Positions 16,317 to 24,324 of a stretch of DNA of 64,000 nt are shown here, in pieces. The notes under the pieces are model-generated. The model was not told the DNA's origin. It searched no databases and saw nothing but the letters and a program-made list of their open reading frames with translations. The stretch's first letter is position 1. Each line of letters starts with the position of its first letter. The DNA is from Nitrospirales bacterium (GTDB lineage: Bacteria; Nitrospirota; Nitrospiria; Nitrospirales; UBA8639). The translations under genes were made by a program, and so were the position numbers. The stretch lies in assembly GCA_029261235.1 (NCBI GenBank), contig JAJDBS010000079.1, positions 35,954 through 99,953 on the forward strand, read 5' to 3'.

Positions 16317-17375
16317 ATGATTATTAGTCGCACGCCATTTCGTATTTCCCTTTTCGGTGGAGGAACTGACTATCCGGCTTGGTATCGAAAGCATGGAGGA
16401 ATTGTTCTAGCAGCCACTATCGATAAATATTGCTATCTTTCTTGCCGTTATCTTCCTCCGTTTTTCGAACATCGTATCCGCCTGGTGTACTCAAAAATTG
16501 AGAGCTGTCAACACGTAGATGATATTCAACATCCTGCCGTTCGCGAAATTCTTAAATCACTCAATATTTCTCGAGGTATAGAGATTCATCACGATGGAGA
16601 TCTACCTGCTCGTAGTGGAATGGGGACAAGTTCAGCATTTACGGTGGGACTGTTGAAAGGGTTGCACGCGTTACAAGGTTATATGCCAACGAAGCAAGAA
16701 TTGGCCTTGGAAAGTATTCGCATTGAGCAAGAAGTCTTACAGGAAACGGTTGGGTCTCAAGACCAAGTTTTGGCTGCCTATGGAGGTGTGAATACTATTA
16801 CGTTTATGACGAATGGCGAAATATCGGTAACCCCCATTGTTCTTTCGAACGTAAGACTCAAGGAGCTAAATTCCCATTTAATGTTGTTTTATACAGGTCT
16901 TAAAAGAACCGCAGCGAATGTTGCGGGAACGTATGTTAACGATTTGGAGTCTCATAAACGGCAGCTTCGCATTATGAAAGATCTTGTTCAAGAGAGTTTA
17001 GGCATACTCAATAGTAGTAATGATTTGAAGGAACTAGGCGGCCTTTTACATGAGGCCTGGTTGTCTAAGAGGACATTAAGTCCTTGGGTCTCGAATGCAG
17101 AAGTAGATTCCATGTACGAACAGGCACTGAAAGCAGGGGCGCTCGGTGGAAAGTTGACAGGAGCGGGTGGGGGAGGCTTCCTCTTGCTCTTTGTTGCACC
17201 TGAAAGACAAGCAACGGTTCGAGAAGCGTTGAAGAAACTCATTCTCGTACCATTTCAATTTGAATATTCCGGTAGCCAAATAATTTTTTGTGATCGAGAA
17301 GAAGAATACTCAAGAGAAGAAGCGTTTCGTGAAACGGAACCGCCACGTGTGTTCAAGGAAGTACAAGTAGGATGA
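16317..17375 (+). CDS. hddA: GHMP kinase, D-glycero-D-manno-heptose 7-phosphate kinase-like (HddA)
   Basis: A 352-residue GHMP-family kinase. The N-terminus MIISRTPFRISLFGGGTDYP is characteristic of the heptose-7-phosphate and fucokinase-like branch. The phosphate loop is LPARSGMGTSSAF (about residues 96-108), and the C-terminal GHMP motif is GGKLTGAGGGGFLLL. It should phosphorylate C1 of heptose 7-phosphate, giving the bisphosphate for GDP-heptose synthesis with HddC. GmhA and GmhB, also needed for the route, are not in this window. A 294-base AT-rich spacer without a gene precedes it. The SDR that follows starts 6 bases after its stop. Confidence 0.85.
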   Translation: MIISRTPFRISLFGGGTDYPAWYRKHGGIVLAATIDKYCYLSCRYLPPFFEHRIRLVYSKIESCQHVDDIQHPAVREILKSLNISRGIEIHHDGDLPARSGMGTSSAFTVGLLKGLHALQGYMPTKQELALESIRIEQEVLQETVGSQDQVLAAYGGVNTITFMTNGEISVTPIVLSNVRLKELNSHLMLFYTGLKRTAANVAGTYVNDLESHKRQLRIMKDLVQESLGILNSSNDLKELGGLLHEAWLSKRTLSPWVSNAEVDSMYEQALKAGALGGKLTGAGGGGFLLLFVAPERQATVREALKKLILVPFQFEYSGSQIIFCDREEEYSREEAFRETEPPRVFKEVQVG

Positions 17376-17381
17376 TTCATT

Positions 17382-18353
17382 GTGAATAAACATTCGTCAA
17401 TTTTTATTGCGGGCTGTGAAGGCTTTCTTGGAAAGGCTTTACGTCGGAGATTGTTAAGTGAGGGATTTACTAATTGTTTTGATGAAATACGTGCCAAGGT
17501 GAATCTTCGTGAGCAATCGTCTGTTGAGGAATATTTCAGAAAACACGAACCGGAGTATGTTTTTTTGGTCGGAGGGAAGTCAGGTGGAATTCAGGCAAAT
17601 ATAGATTTCCCTGCTGATTTAATGAGAGATAACCTTTTGGTGCAAACTCATGTTCTTCATAGTGCCTTCTCTTATCGCGCCACAAAACTTCTCTATCTTG
17701 TGAGCTCCTGTAGCTATCCTTGTGGTTGTAAGCAGCCTTTGGAAATTGAGGACCTGATGTCAGGCCCTTTAGAGACAACAAATGAGGCCTATGCTATGGC
17801 GAAATTGGCTGGCTTAGTCATGGTTCGAGCGTACAAACAGCAGTATGGCAGGAATTTTATTGCGGGAATTCCTGGAAATGTATTTGGACCAGAAGACGAC
17901 TTCCATCCTACAAGCGCGCATGTGATTCCTGCTCTTATATTGAGAATGCATGAAGCACGCCTCCGTCAGGATTCATTTGTTGAAATATGGGGAACCGGGA
18001 ACCCACTTAGGCAGTATATTTATGTCAATGATGTGGCCTCGGCCTGTGTCTTTCTAATGAATCATTATAATGGCGACCAACCAATCAATCTTGGCGGAAC
18101 AGCCTGCGTGTCTATTCGGGACCTGGCCCTAAAAATACAACACATTGTTGGGTTTGAAGGAGAGCTTCGATTTAATGACCGCAAACCCGATGGTATGCTT
18201 CTGAAGGCGCTTGACAGTTTGCCTTTGTTGGAAATGGGTTGGTCCCCATCGATGAGTTTTGATGATGGATTGAGTGAGTTGTATGAATGGTTCAAGCCGA
18301 TGAGTCAAACGCGACAATTAGATCAAGAAACAATAGAGTCGTTAGTACAGTGA
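17382..18353 (+). CDS. GDP-fucose-synthase-like SDR (GDP-4-keto-deoxysugar epimerase/reductase)
   Basis: A 323-residue extended SDR of the GDP-L-fucose synthase (Fcl/WcaG) branch. The nucleotide loop is GCEGFLG (11-17), SSCSYP stands for the SSC(I)YP motif, the catalytic pair is Y137-K141 in YAMAK, and later PGNVFGPEDDFHP and SAHVIPALI match the branch. Members reduce, and often epimerise, GDP-4-keto-6-deoxy sugars, including GDP-L-colitose synthase (ColC) and heptose reductases of Campylobacter. The next gene is a ColD-like 3-dehydratase, so a ColC-like role is attractive. The start is GTG, with AGGA nine bases upstream. Confidence 0.82.
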   Translation: MNKHSSIFIAGCEGFLGKALRRRLLSEGFTNCFDEIRAKVNLREQSSVEEYFRKHEPEYVFLVGGKSGGIQANIDFPADLMRDNLLVQTHVLHSAFSYRATKLLYLVSSCSYPCGCKQPLEIEDLMSGPLETTNEAYAMAKLAGLVMVRAYKQQYGRNFIAGIPGNVFGPEDDFHPTSAHVIPALILRMHEARLRQDSFVEIWGTGNPLRQYIYVNDVASACVFLMNHYNGDQPINLGGTACVSIRDLALKIQHIVGFEGELRFNDRKPDGMLLKALDSLPLLEMGWSPSMSFDDGLSELYEWFKPMSQTRQLDQETIESLVQ

Positions 18354-18378
18354 ACGCTATAAAGTTAAGAGTACTTTT

Positions 18379-19527
18379 ATGAAATATCGTATTGAGTTTG
18401 GGGATATCAAGATTGGAAATATTGCACGTGGTTATCTCGACCAGGCTTTAGAAAGAAATTGGATTTCAGAAGGTCCCAATGTGCATGAGTTTGAGAAACA
18501 GTTTGCCGATCTTTTTGGTTATACACACGCGATTGCCACGAGCTCGGGCACCGACGCGGGCATTGTCGCGATGAGTGCGCTGAGTGAATTTGGGGTGAAG
18601 AGGGGCGATGAGGTGGTGACTCCTGCTCTCAGTTTTACAGCGACAGCCAACTGCATACTCGCTGCGGGGCTCATCCCGAAATTCGTGGATGTTGAGCTCG
18701 ATACCCTCAATATGAATCCCGCATTAATTGAAGCAGCCATTACTCCTCGAACGTGCGCGATTCAAGTCGTACATACCATGGGAAAGCCATGTGCGATGAG
18801 AGAGATTCTAGATATTGCCAAGCGGCATGGTCTGCCGATCATTGAAGATGCTTGTGAGGCACATGGCGCACAGTTGCATGGGAAGGTCGTAGGTAGCTTT
18901 GGATTGATGGGGATTTTTAGTTGTTATGCCGCACATCTTATCTGTAGCGGGGAAGGGGGCATGATCGTCACGAATGATTCAAAGGTGAACGACATCTGTC
19001 GTTCCGTTAGAACGCACGGTCGTCGTGGCGGAGAATTGTATTTTCATTTCGATCGGGTAGGTTTCAATTCAAAAATGAATGATATGGAAGCTGCTATTGG
19101 ACTTGAAGGCGTAGCAACGTTTGAGGACAGTTTTAAAAAACGCCGAATGCTTCTGTTGACCTTGCAAGAGATGCTTCAACCATTGGAAGAAGAACTAATT
19201 ATCTATCGTGATGGTCCTGAAGAAATTACCTGTCCTCATGCGTTTCCTCTTGTTTTAAGAAAAGACACGGAAACGATTCATGAGCTCTACCAATTCCTAG
19301 AAAGTCGGGGAGTGCAATGTAAAACACTATTTGGATCATTGCCGACTCAGCATAAGGCGTTCGAATTCTTAGGTTACCGATTAGGTGATTTTCCCGTTGC
19401 AGAACGAATAGGAAAAACTGGCTTGCATTTTGGAATACATCAATATTTGGAACAAGGGGATCTTGATTTTATTCAGTCGTCTCTCGAAACCTATTTTTCA
19501 CGTGTGACTTCTAGAAAAGCGGGTTGA
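18379..19527 (+). CDS. PLP-dependent sugar 3-dehydratase, ColD-like (DegT/DnrJ family with His in place of Lys)
   Basis: A 382-residue DegT/DnrJ/EryC1-fold protein. PLP-site features include IIEDACEAHGA. Where aminotransferases have the Schiff-base Lys (FSFYPTKN), this protein reads FSCYAAHLICSGEGG, with His186 at the Lys position. Known family members with His there are GDP-4-keto-6-deoxymannose 3-dehydratase ColD (His188, about 388 residues) and CDP-sugar E1 dehydratases. The Cys cluster that holds the E1 iron-sulfur centre is not present, so it is closer to ColD, which removes the 3-hydroxyl using PLP and glutamate. It would yield a 3-deoxy-4-keto sugar. It is not expected to be a simple aminotransferase. 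Confidence 0.82.
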   Translation: MKYRIEFGDIKIGNIARGYLDQALERNWISEGPNVHEFEKQFADLFGYTHAIATSSGTDAGIVAMSALSEFGVKRGDEVVTPALSFTATANCILAAGLIPKFVDVELDTLNMNPALIEAAITPRTCAIQVVHTMGKPCAMREILDIAKRHGLPIIEDACEAHGAQLHGKVVGSFGLMGIFSCYAAHLICSGEGGMIVTNDSKVNDICRSVRTHGRRGGELYFHFDRVGFNSKMNDMEAAIGLEGVATFEDSFKKRRMLLLTLQEMLQPLEEELIIYRDGPEEITCPHAFPLVLRKDTETIHELYQFLESRGVQCKTLFGSLPTQHKAFEFLGYRLGDFPVAERIGKTGLHFGIHQYLEQGDLDFIQSSLETYFSRVTSRKAG

Positions 19528-19578
19528 AAGAGAAAGAATAACCTTGAAGATATTTGGTTGCACAAGGATAAATTTGCG

Positions 19579-20811
19579 ATGAAGCCCGAAGCCTTGGAGT
19601 TTTCAAAACGAGGACAACGTTTAATTGGACAGGAAATGTTCAAGGTCTTAGAACGCGCCAAAAAGATAGAGCGGCTCGGTCAGCATGTCTACCATCTGGA
19701 ATTAGGGAACTCTTGTTTCCCCCCTCCAGTTGAAGTGATTCAAACAACGATAGATGCTTTAGCCAATGGACATGTCGGGTATGTTCCTTCGGCAGGTCAC
19801 CCGAACTTGCGTGCGGCATTGGCGGAGCATTATACCGAACATGGGCGGCCCTGGGTCACTGAGAATTGCTTTGTCATCAGTCCAGCAAATTTGCTCATTA
19901 ATCAATTCTTAGACATGACGTGTAATGACGGAGATACTGTAGTTCTGTTCACCCCAGGATTTCCAACCTATTTTGCGGCGGCAAAATATATTGGCCTGAA
20001 CGTGAAGACCATTGCTCTGGAAAGTGAAAACGGTTATCACCTCACAAAACTAGCCATTGATCAAGCGGTGACCCAGAAGCCGAAGGCTATATTGATCAAT
20101 TCTGCCAATAATCCCACTGGTGCTGTTTATACGCAATCTAGTCTTGAGTATTTGATTCAACAATGTGAGCAACATGGTATTTGGGTATTGAGTGATGAAA
20201 CGTATGCTGAGCTCTGTTACCGATGGCCGTATTGGAGTTTGAGTGCCGTTGATTATTCCCGGCTCATTGTCATGTCCTCATTTTCAAAATCCTATGCGAT
20301 TCCAGGTTATCGGGTTGGATATGCGTTGGCACATCCTTTCGTAGCCTCGAAGCTCAATCTTTCTTGCTCCACGTTGTTTTCGTGTCTGCCATCATTTACT
20401 CAGGAGGGGTGTGTGGCAGCTCTCCAAGTTGGCGAGACCTATCTGGAAGAGGTGGGTGACTACTTCTCGAACATGACGGAACAATGTGCGGAGATGATTA
20501 ACCAATCGCAGATTCTAACTTGTTCGGTTCCTGAATCAGCGTTTTATCTCTTTATTGATATCCAAAAGACCAAACTCTCTGATCATGAGTTTTGCCAAAG
20601 ATTATTGCAAGAACAGCAAACAGCCTTAACTCCAGGAAGTAGTTTTGGGCCAGGGTTAGAATCCTATGTCCGCGCGTCTGTGAGTGGGGAAAAAGAAGAA
20701 GTCTTGGAAGGTATTAAGCGACTGGTTTCTTTTGCCTTGCAGTCGAAAGATTCAGGACCGTGGTTGCCTTCCGCTTCATCACAATTAAGTAAGGTGGGCC
20801 ATGCCGTCTAG
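19579..20811 (+). CDS. Class I/II PLP-dependent aminotransferase
   Basis: A 410-residue fold-type I aminotransferase. Motifs seen: GNSCFPPP near the N-terminus, INSANNPTGAVY, SDETYAELCY, the PLP Lys K237 in SSFSKSYAIPGYRVGYA, and a late YVRASVSG with the substrate-binding Arg. It resembles aspartate/aromatic aminotransferases rather than sugar aminotransferases, so its substrate is probably an amino or keto acid. Its stop overlaps the next gene (radical SAM) by 11 bases, which suggests linked function. Possible roles are an amino-acid-derived decoration of the glycan or cofactor supply; the sequence does not decide. ATG 19579 is preferred to a TTG at 19558, with AAGGA upstream. Confidence 0.85.
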   Translation: MKPEALEFSKRGQRLIGQEMFKVLERAKKIERLGQHVYHLELGNSCFPPPVEVIQTTIDALANGHVGYVPSAGHPNLRAALAEHYTEHGRPWVTENCFVISPANLLINQFLDMTCNDGDTVVLFTPGFPTYFAAAKYIGLNVKTIALESENGYHLTKLAIDQAVTQKPKAILINSANNPTGAVYTQSSLEYLIQQCEQHGIWVLSDETYAELCYRWPYWSLSAVDYSRLIVMSSFSKSYAIPGYRVGYALAHPFVASKLNLSCSTLFSCLPSFTQEGCVAALQVGETYLEEVGDYFSNMTEQCAEMINQSQILTCSVPESAFYLFIDIQKTKLSDHEFCQRLLQEQQTALTPGSSFGPGLESYVRASVSGEKEEVLEGIKRLVSFALQSKDSGPWLPSASSQLSKVGHAV

Positions 20812-22303
20812 ATTAGATCTTCTATTAGTGACTCCGCCAAGTCGTTTGCAAGTTTATCAGGAATTGAGTCATTCACTTGCGGCCATTGAACCACCGGTCT
20901 GGTCTGGCTTGCTTGCCACATTTGTTCGATCGAAGGGGTTTTCCGTTGAAATTCTTGATGCGGAAGTGCTTGGCCTTGGCCCAGAGGAAACAGCCCAACA
21001 GATTGTGGATCGTCATGCGGTGCTCACGGTATTCATGATCTATGGGCAACAGCCCTCAGCGTCAACACAATGCATGCCTGCTGGTAGACGAGTCTGCAAA
21101 TTAGTTGATGAAGCAGCAACAGAACTGCCGACCTTAGTGATAGGAACCCATCCATCAGCGCTACCGCAGCAAACATTGCGCGAGGAACCGTATCGGTATG
21201 TTTGTGAAGGGGAAGGGCCGTACACCGTCGTAGGGTTATTGAATGCGCTGCGATCTGGAGGGCAAGACCTTCAAGGAGTGCCAGGCTTATGGTATTGGGA
21301 AAATGGGCACATTCACCATAATAGCCCAGCGGGAAAAATTTTGGATTTAGACAGAGAGCTCTCAAAACAAACATGGGATTTATTACCCATGCCAGGGTAT
21401 CGGGCTCATAATTGGCATTGCTTTGATGATTTAGAGAGTCGTATCGGGTATGCCTCGATTCAGACCAGTCTTGGCTGTCCGTATAAATGTTCCTTTTGTT
21501 GCATCAACGCTCCTTTTGGGGGTGCAGGGATTCGTTACTGGAGTAGCGAATGCGTGATTAGACAAATTGATGAACTGGTGTATACGTATGGAATCACGAA
21601 TATCAAAATTCCAGACGAGATGTTTGTCCTCAATCGTCGCCATGTTTTGAGCTTGTGTGACGCAATTATAGAACGAGGTTATAAATTAAATATTTGGGCC
21701 TATGCCCGAGTAGATACCGTCCAAGATGAAGTCTTGGAAAAGCTTCGAACTGCTGGATTTCGTTGGTTAGGGTTGGGAATAGAATCGGGCAGTCAACATG
21801 TCCGAGATGGTGTGGAGAAAGGACGATTTGGCAGTACGGATATTTTACGTACGGTCGAACGGATCAAAAACCATGGTATTTATGTTGCCGCCAATTACAT
21901 TTTCGGTCTTCCGGACGATACGTACTCTAGTATGGAGGAAACTTTAGGTCTTGCGTTGGCACTGAATGCGGAATGGGCTAATTTTTATTGCGCGATGGCC
22001 TATCCAGGGTCTCCTCTTCATGCTTTGGCTAAAGAAAAAGGATGGACCTTGCCTGAGGATCAGGGCGGTCCGGGTTGGATCGGATATTCACAACATGGGT
22101 ATGACACCTTGCCTTTACCCACAGAGTCATTAACGGCGACACAAGTTTTGGCCTTCCGAGATTCCGCTTTTAGTAAATACTTTTCTTCTTCTTCTTACTT
22201 GAAAAATTTGAAAGAAAAATTTGGAGATAGCGTTGTGCGTCATGTTGAAGAAATGAATGGGCATACAATTCGCCGTCGGCATCATGAAAAAGTTGCCGTG
22301 TGA
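20801..22303 (+). CDS. B12-binding-domain radical SAM protein
   Basis: A 500-residue protein with an N-terminal cobalamin-binding-like Rossmann domain (about 1-150, including GEGPYTVVGLLNAL) and a radical SAM core. The [4Fe-4S] motif is C226-x3-C230-x2-C233 in LGCPYKCSFCCIN. GIESGSQHVRDGVEKG and IFGLPDDT are typical B12-radical SAM barrel motifs. No DxHxxG motif is visible in the B12 domain, as is common in this class. Members methylate unactivated carbons or catalyse other radical steps. The setting among GDP-heptose genes points to sugar or substituent tailoring, but that is inference. A second such gene lies at 24325-25968. Confidence 0.85.
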   Translation: MPSRLDLLLVTPPSRLQVYQELSHSLAAIEPPVWSGLLATFVRSKGFSVEILDAEVLGLGPEETAQQIVDRHAVLTVFMIYGQQPSASTQCMPAGRRVCKLVDEAATELPTLVIGTHPSALPQQTLREEPYRYVCEGEGPYTVVGLLNALRSGGQDLQGVPGLWYWENGHIHHNSPAGKILDLDRELSKQTWDLLPMPGYRAHNWHCFDDLESRIGYASIQTSLGCPYKCSFCCINAPFGGAGIRYWSSECVIRQIDELVYTYGITNIKIPDEMFVLNRRHVLSLCDAIIERGYKLNIWAYARVDTVQDEVLEKLRTAGFRWLGLGIESGSQHVRDGVEKGRFGSTDILRTVERIKNHGIYVAANYIFGLPDDTYSSMEETLGLALALNAEWANFYCAMAYPGSPLHALAKEKGWTLPEDQGGPGWIGYSQHGYDTLPLPTESLTATQVLAFRDSAFSKYFSSSSYLKNLKEKFGDSVVRHVEEMNGHTIRRRHHEKVAV

Positions 22304-22373
22304 ATTCGGTCTGAAAAATGGGAACTCTTTGCCGATGCAATCATAGAGAGAATGTTAAGGAAAAGGTGGTCAC

Positions 22374-24212
22374 ATGATGAAAGTTGCAGATTATGTCATT
22401 CAATATTTAGCTGATCAGGGTATCGACAAAATGTTTGTGGTCTATGGAGCAGCCAATGGAGATCTCATCGATGCTTTCACGAGGACTTCCCATACTCAAT
22501 ACGTGGCTGTGATGCATGAACAGGCCGGAGGTTTTGCCGCTGAGGGCTATGCCAAAATTTCAGGAAAACCTGGTGTGGCCATCGCAACTAGTGGCCCTGG
22601 TGGCATGAATTTACTGACCTCGATGGGAAATTGCTTTTACGACTCAATCCCATGTGTATTTTTAACAGGACAGATTAATACCAAATTTCTTAGGCCAGAT
22701 CCCTCTATTCGACAGGTTGGTTTTCAAGAAACAGATATCGTGGGTATGGCCACACCGGTGACCAAGTATGCGAAATTAGTCCTCAACCCTCAAGATATTC
22801 GGTATGAATTGGAAAAGGCACTTTGGCTTTGCCAAAACGGCCGTCCTGGACCTGTCCTGCTGGATTTGCCAATGGACGTACAAAAAACTGAAATAGACGA
22901 AGCAACGTTGACTGGCTACGATCCCACTCCAGCCGTGCAGACTTACAATACTGAAACCCTAGATTTTCAAATTCAGGGTTTGGTTGATGATCTTGCTCAA
23001 GCGAAGCGACCCTGTATGCTTGTGGGCGGTGGAGTGAGGCTGGCTGATGCACAGGATCTCGTTCGAGAATTGGCTGCGACTCTCAAAATTCCCTGTTTTC
23101 CGACATGGAATGCTCTCGACATCATTACGTCAGATTTTGACTGGTATGGAGGGCGAGTGGGTACCTATGGTGGTGCTGGAAGAAATTTCGGCATACAAAA
23201 CTGTGATCTGTTATTAGCAGTCGGGAGTCGCATATCAGGTCGAATAACCGGAGGTAATGTTAGTTCGTTTGCAAGGGGAGCAAAAAAATATGTTGTGGAT
23301 GTTGATGAAGCACTCTTGCAACGAAAATTACAGCAATTGCCCTTTGATGTGAACGTCCTGTGTGATGCCAAAATGTTTATTCAACGATTGCTCCTGACGT
23401 TGAATAGAAACGGAACGAAACAGCATTTCCCTTCTTGGGAAGGGTGGATGGCTCAGGTGAGAACTTGGAAAGAACAATACGATCCTGTCCGACCTGAGTT
23501 CTTCGAGAACCAGGAGCACGTTCATCCCTATGCCTTTATGCGAGTCCTTTCTCAAAAAATGGGACAAACCGATATCTTGGTTGGCGATTGTGGCGGAAAC
23601 ATCGTGGTGAGTAATCATAGTTTTGAAACCAAATATGGGCAAAGAAATTTGACGAACAATGGCAATTCACCAATGGGGTTTTCATTCGCTGGAGCTATGG
23701 GTGCCTGGTTCGCAGATCCAAGTCGTCGGGTGGTGTGTACGATAGGGGATGGGGGTTTTAATATGAACCTTCAGGAACTGCAGACGTTTTTGAATTATGG
23801 GGTAAACGTCAAAACCTTCATCTTGAATAATCATATCTATGGAATCACGAAAGCCTTTCAGGAAACAAATTTCCAAGGAAGGGCGGAGGCCTGTGGGCCG
23901 GTTGGCTACAATCCTCCGGATTTTCTCAAAATTGTGGAGGCCTATGGGGTTAAGACGGTACGGATAGAAGATCAGATCAATATGGCAGATCAAATCGATC
24001 AAGTACTCAATTCCGATGAAGCGGTTGTTTGTGATGTGAATATGCATGAGTTTCATACATACGAGCCAAGAATATTTGGATGGAAAACCCCAATCGAAGA
24101 TATGTATCCCTATTTGCCGCGTGAAGAATTTCGAGCAAATATGGTTATTGAACCTTTGGAAGATTGGAAAAATCCGGTGTATCCGGATGTGGTTCATTCG
24201 AAGGCCAGCTAG
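22374..24212 (+). CDS. Thiamine-diphosphate enzyme, acetolactate synthase-like (YerE-type candidate)
   Basis: A 612-residue ThDP enzyme with the three-domain acetohydroxyacid synthase layout. Catalytic Glu49 lies in AVMHEQAGGFAAEGYAK. The ThDP/Mg motif runs from G458-D459-G460 to N485-N486 (GDGGFNMN to LNN). General biosynthetic AHAS is possible. However, it sits in a sugar-nucleotide cluster next to a ColD-like 3-dehydratase, as YerE does in yersiniose synthesis, where a ThDP enzyme adds a two-carbon unit from pyruvate to a 4-keto-3,6-dideoxy sugar. No ALS small subunit (ilvH) follows, which argues against valine synthesis. Flavin dependence cannot be read from sequence. Confidence 0.8.
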   Translation: MMKVADYVIQYLADQGIDKMFVVYGAANGDLIDAFTRTSHTQYVAVMHEQAGGFAAEGYAKISGKPGVAIATSGPGGMNLLTSMGNCFYDSIPCVFLTGQINTKFLRPDPSIRQVGFQETDIVGMATPVTKYAKLVLNPQDIRYELEKALWLCQNGRPGPVLLDLPMDVQKTEIDEATLTGYDPTPAVQTYNTETLDFQIQGLVDDLAQAKRPCMLVGGGVRLADAQDLVRELAATLKIPCFPTWNALDIITSDFDWYGGRVGTYGGAGRNFGIQNCDLLLAVGSRISGRITGGNVSSFARGAKKYVVDVDEALLQRKLQQLPFDVNVLCDAKMFIQRLLLTLNRNGTKQHFPSWEGWMAQVRTWKEQYDPVRPEFFENQEHVHPYAFMRVLSQKMGQTDILVGDCGGNIVVSNHSFETKYGQRNLTNNGNSPMGFSFAGAMGAWFADPSRRVVCTIGDGGFNMNLQELQTFLNYGVNVKTFILNNHIYGITKAFQETNFQGRAEACGPVGYNPPDFLKIVEAYGVKTVRIEDQINMADQIDQVLNSDEAVVCDVNMHEFHTYEPRIFGWKTPIEDMYPYLPREEFRANMVIEPLEDWKNPVYPDVVHSKAS

Positions 24213-24324
24213 TTAGGGTCTGGAAATGAGATGGAGAGCCAGATCGAAGTTTGAAAGCTTAACTCATGATAGAGAAATCTGATAGCGAGAATATTTTCAG
24301 GGAATTTCCTAGGAGGACCAGCCA

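Noticed and set aside
18379-19527. E1 (iron-sulfur CDP-sugar dehydratase) identity
   Set aside because: The Cys cluster that binds the [2Fe-2S] centre is missing.
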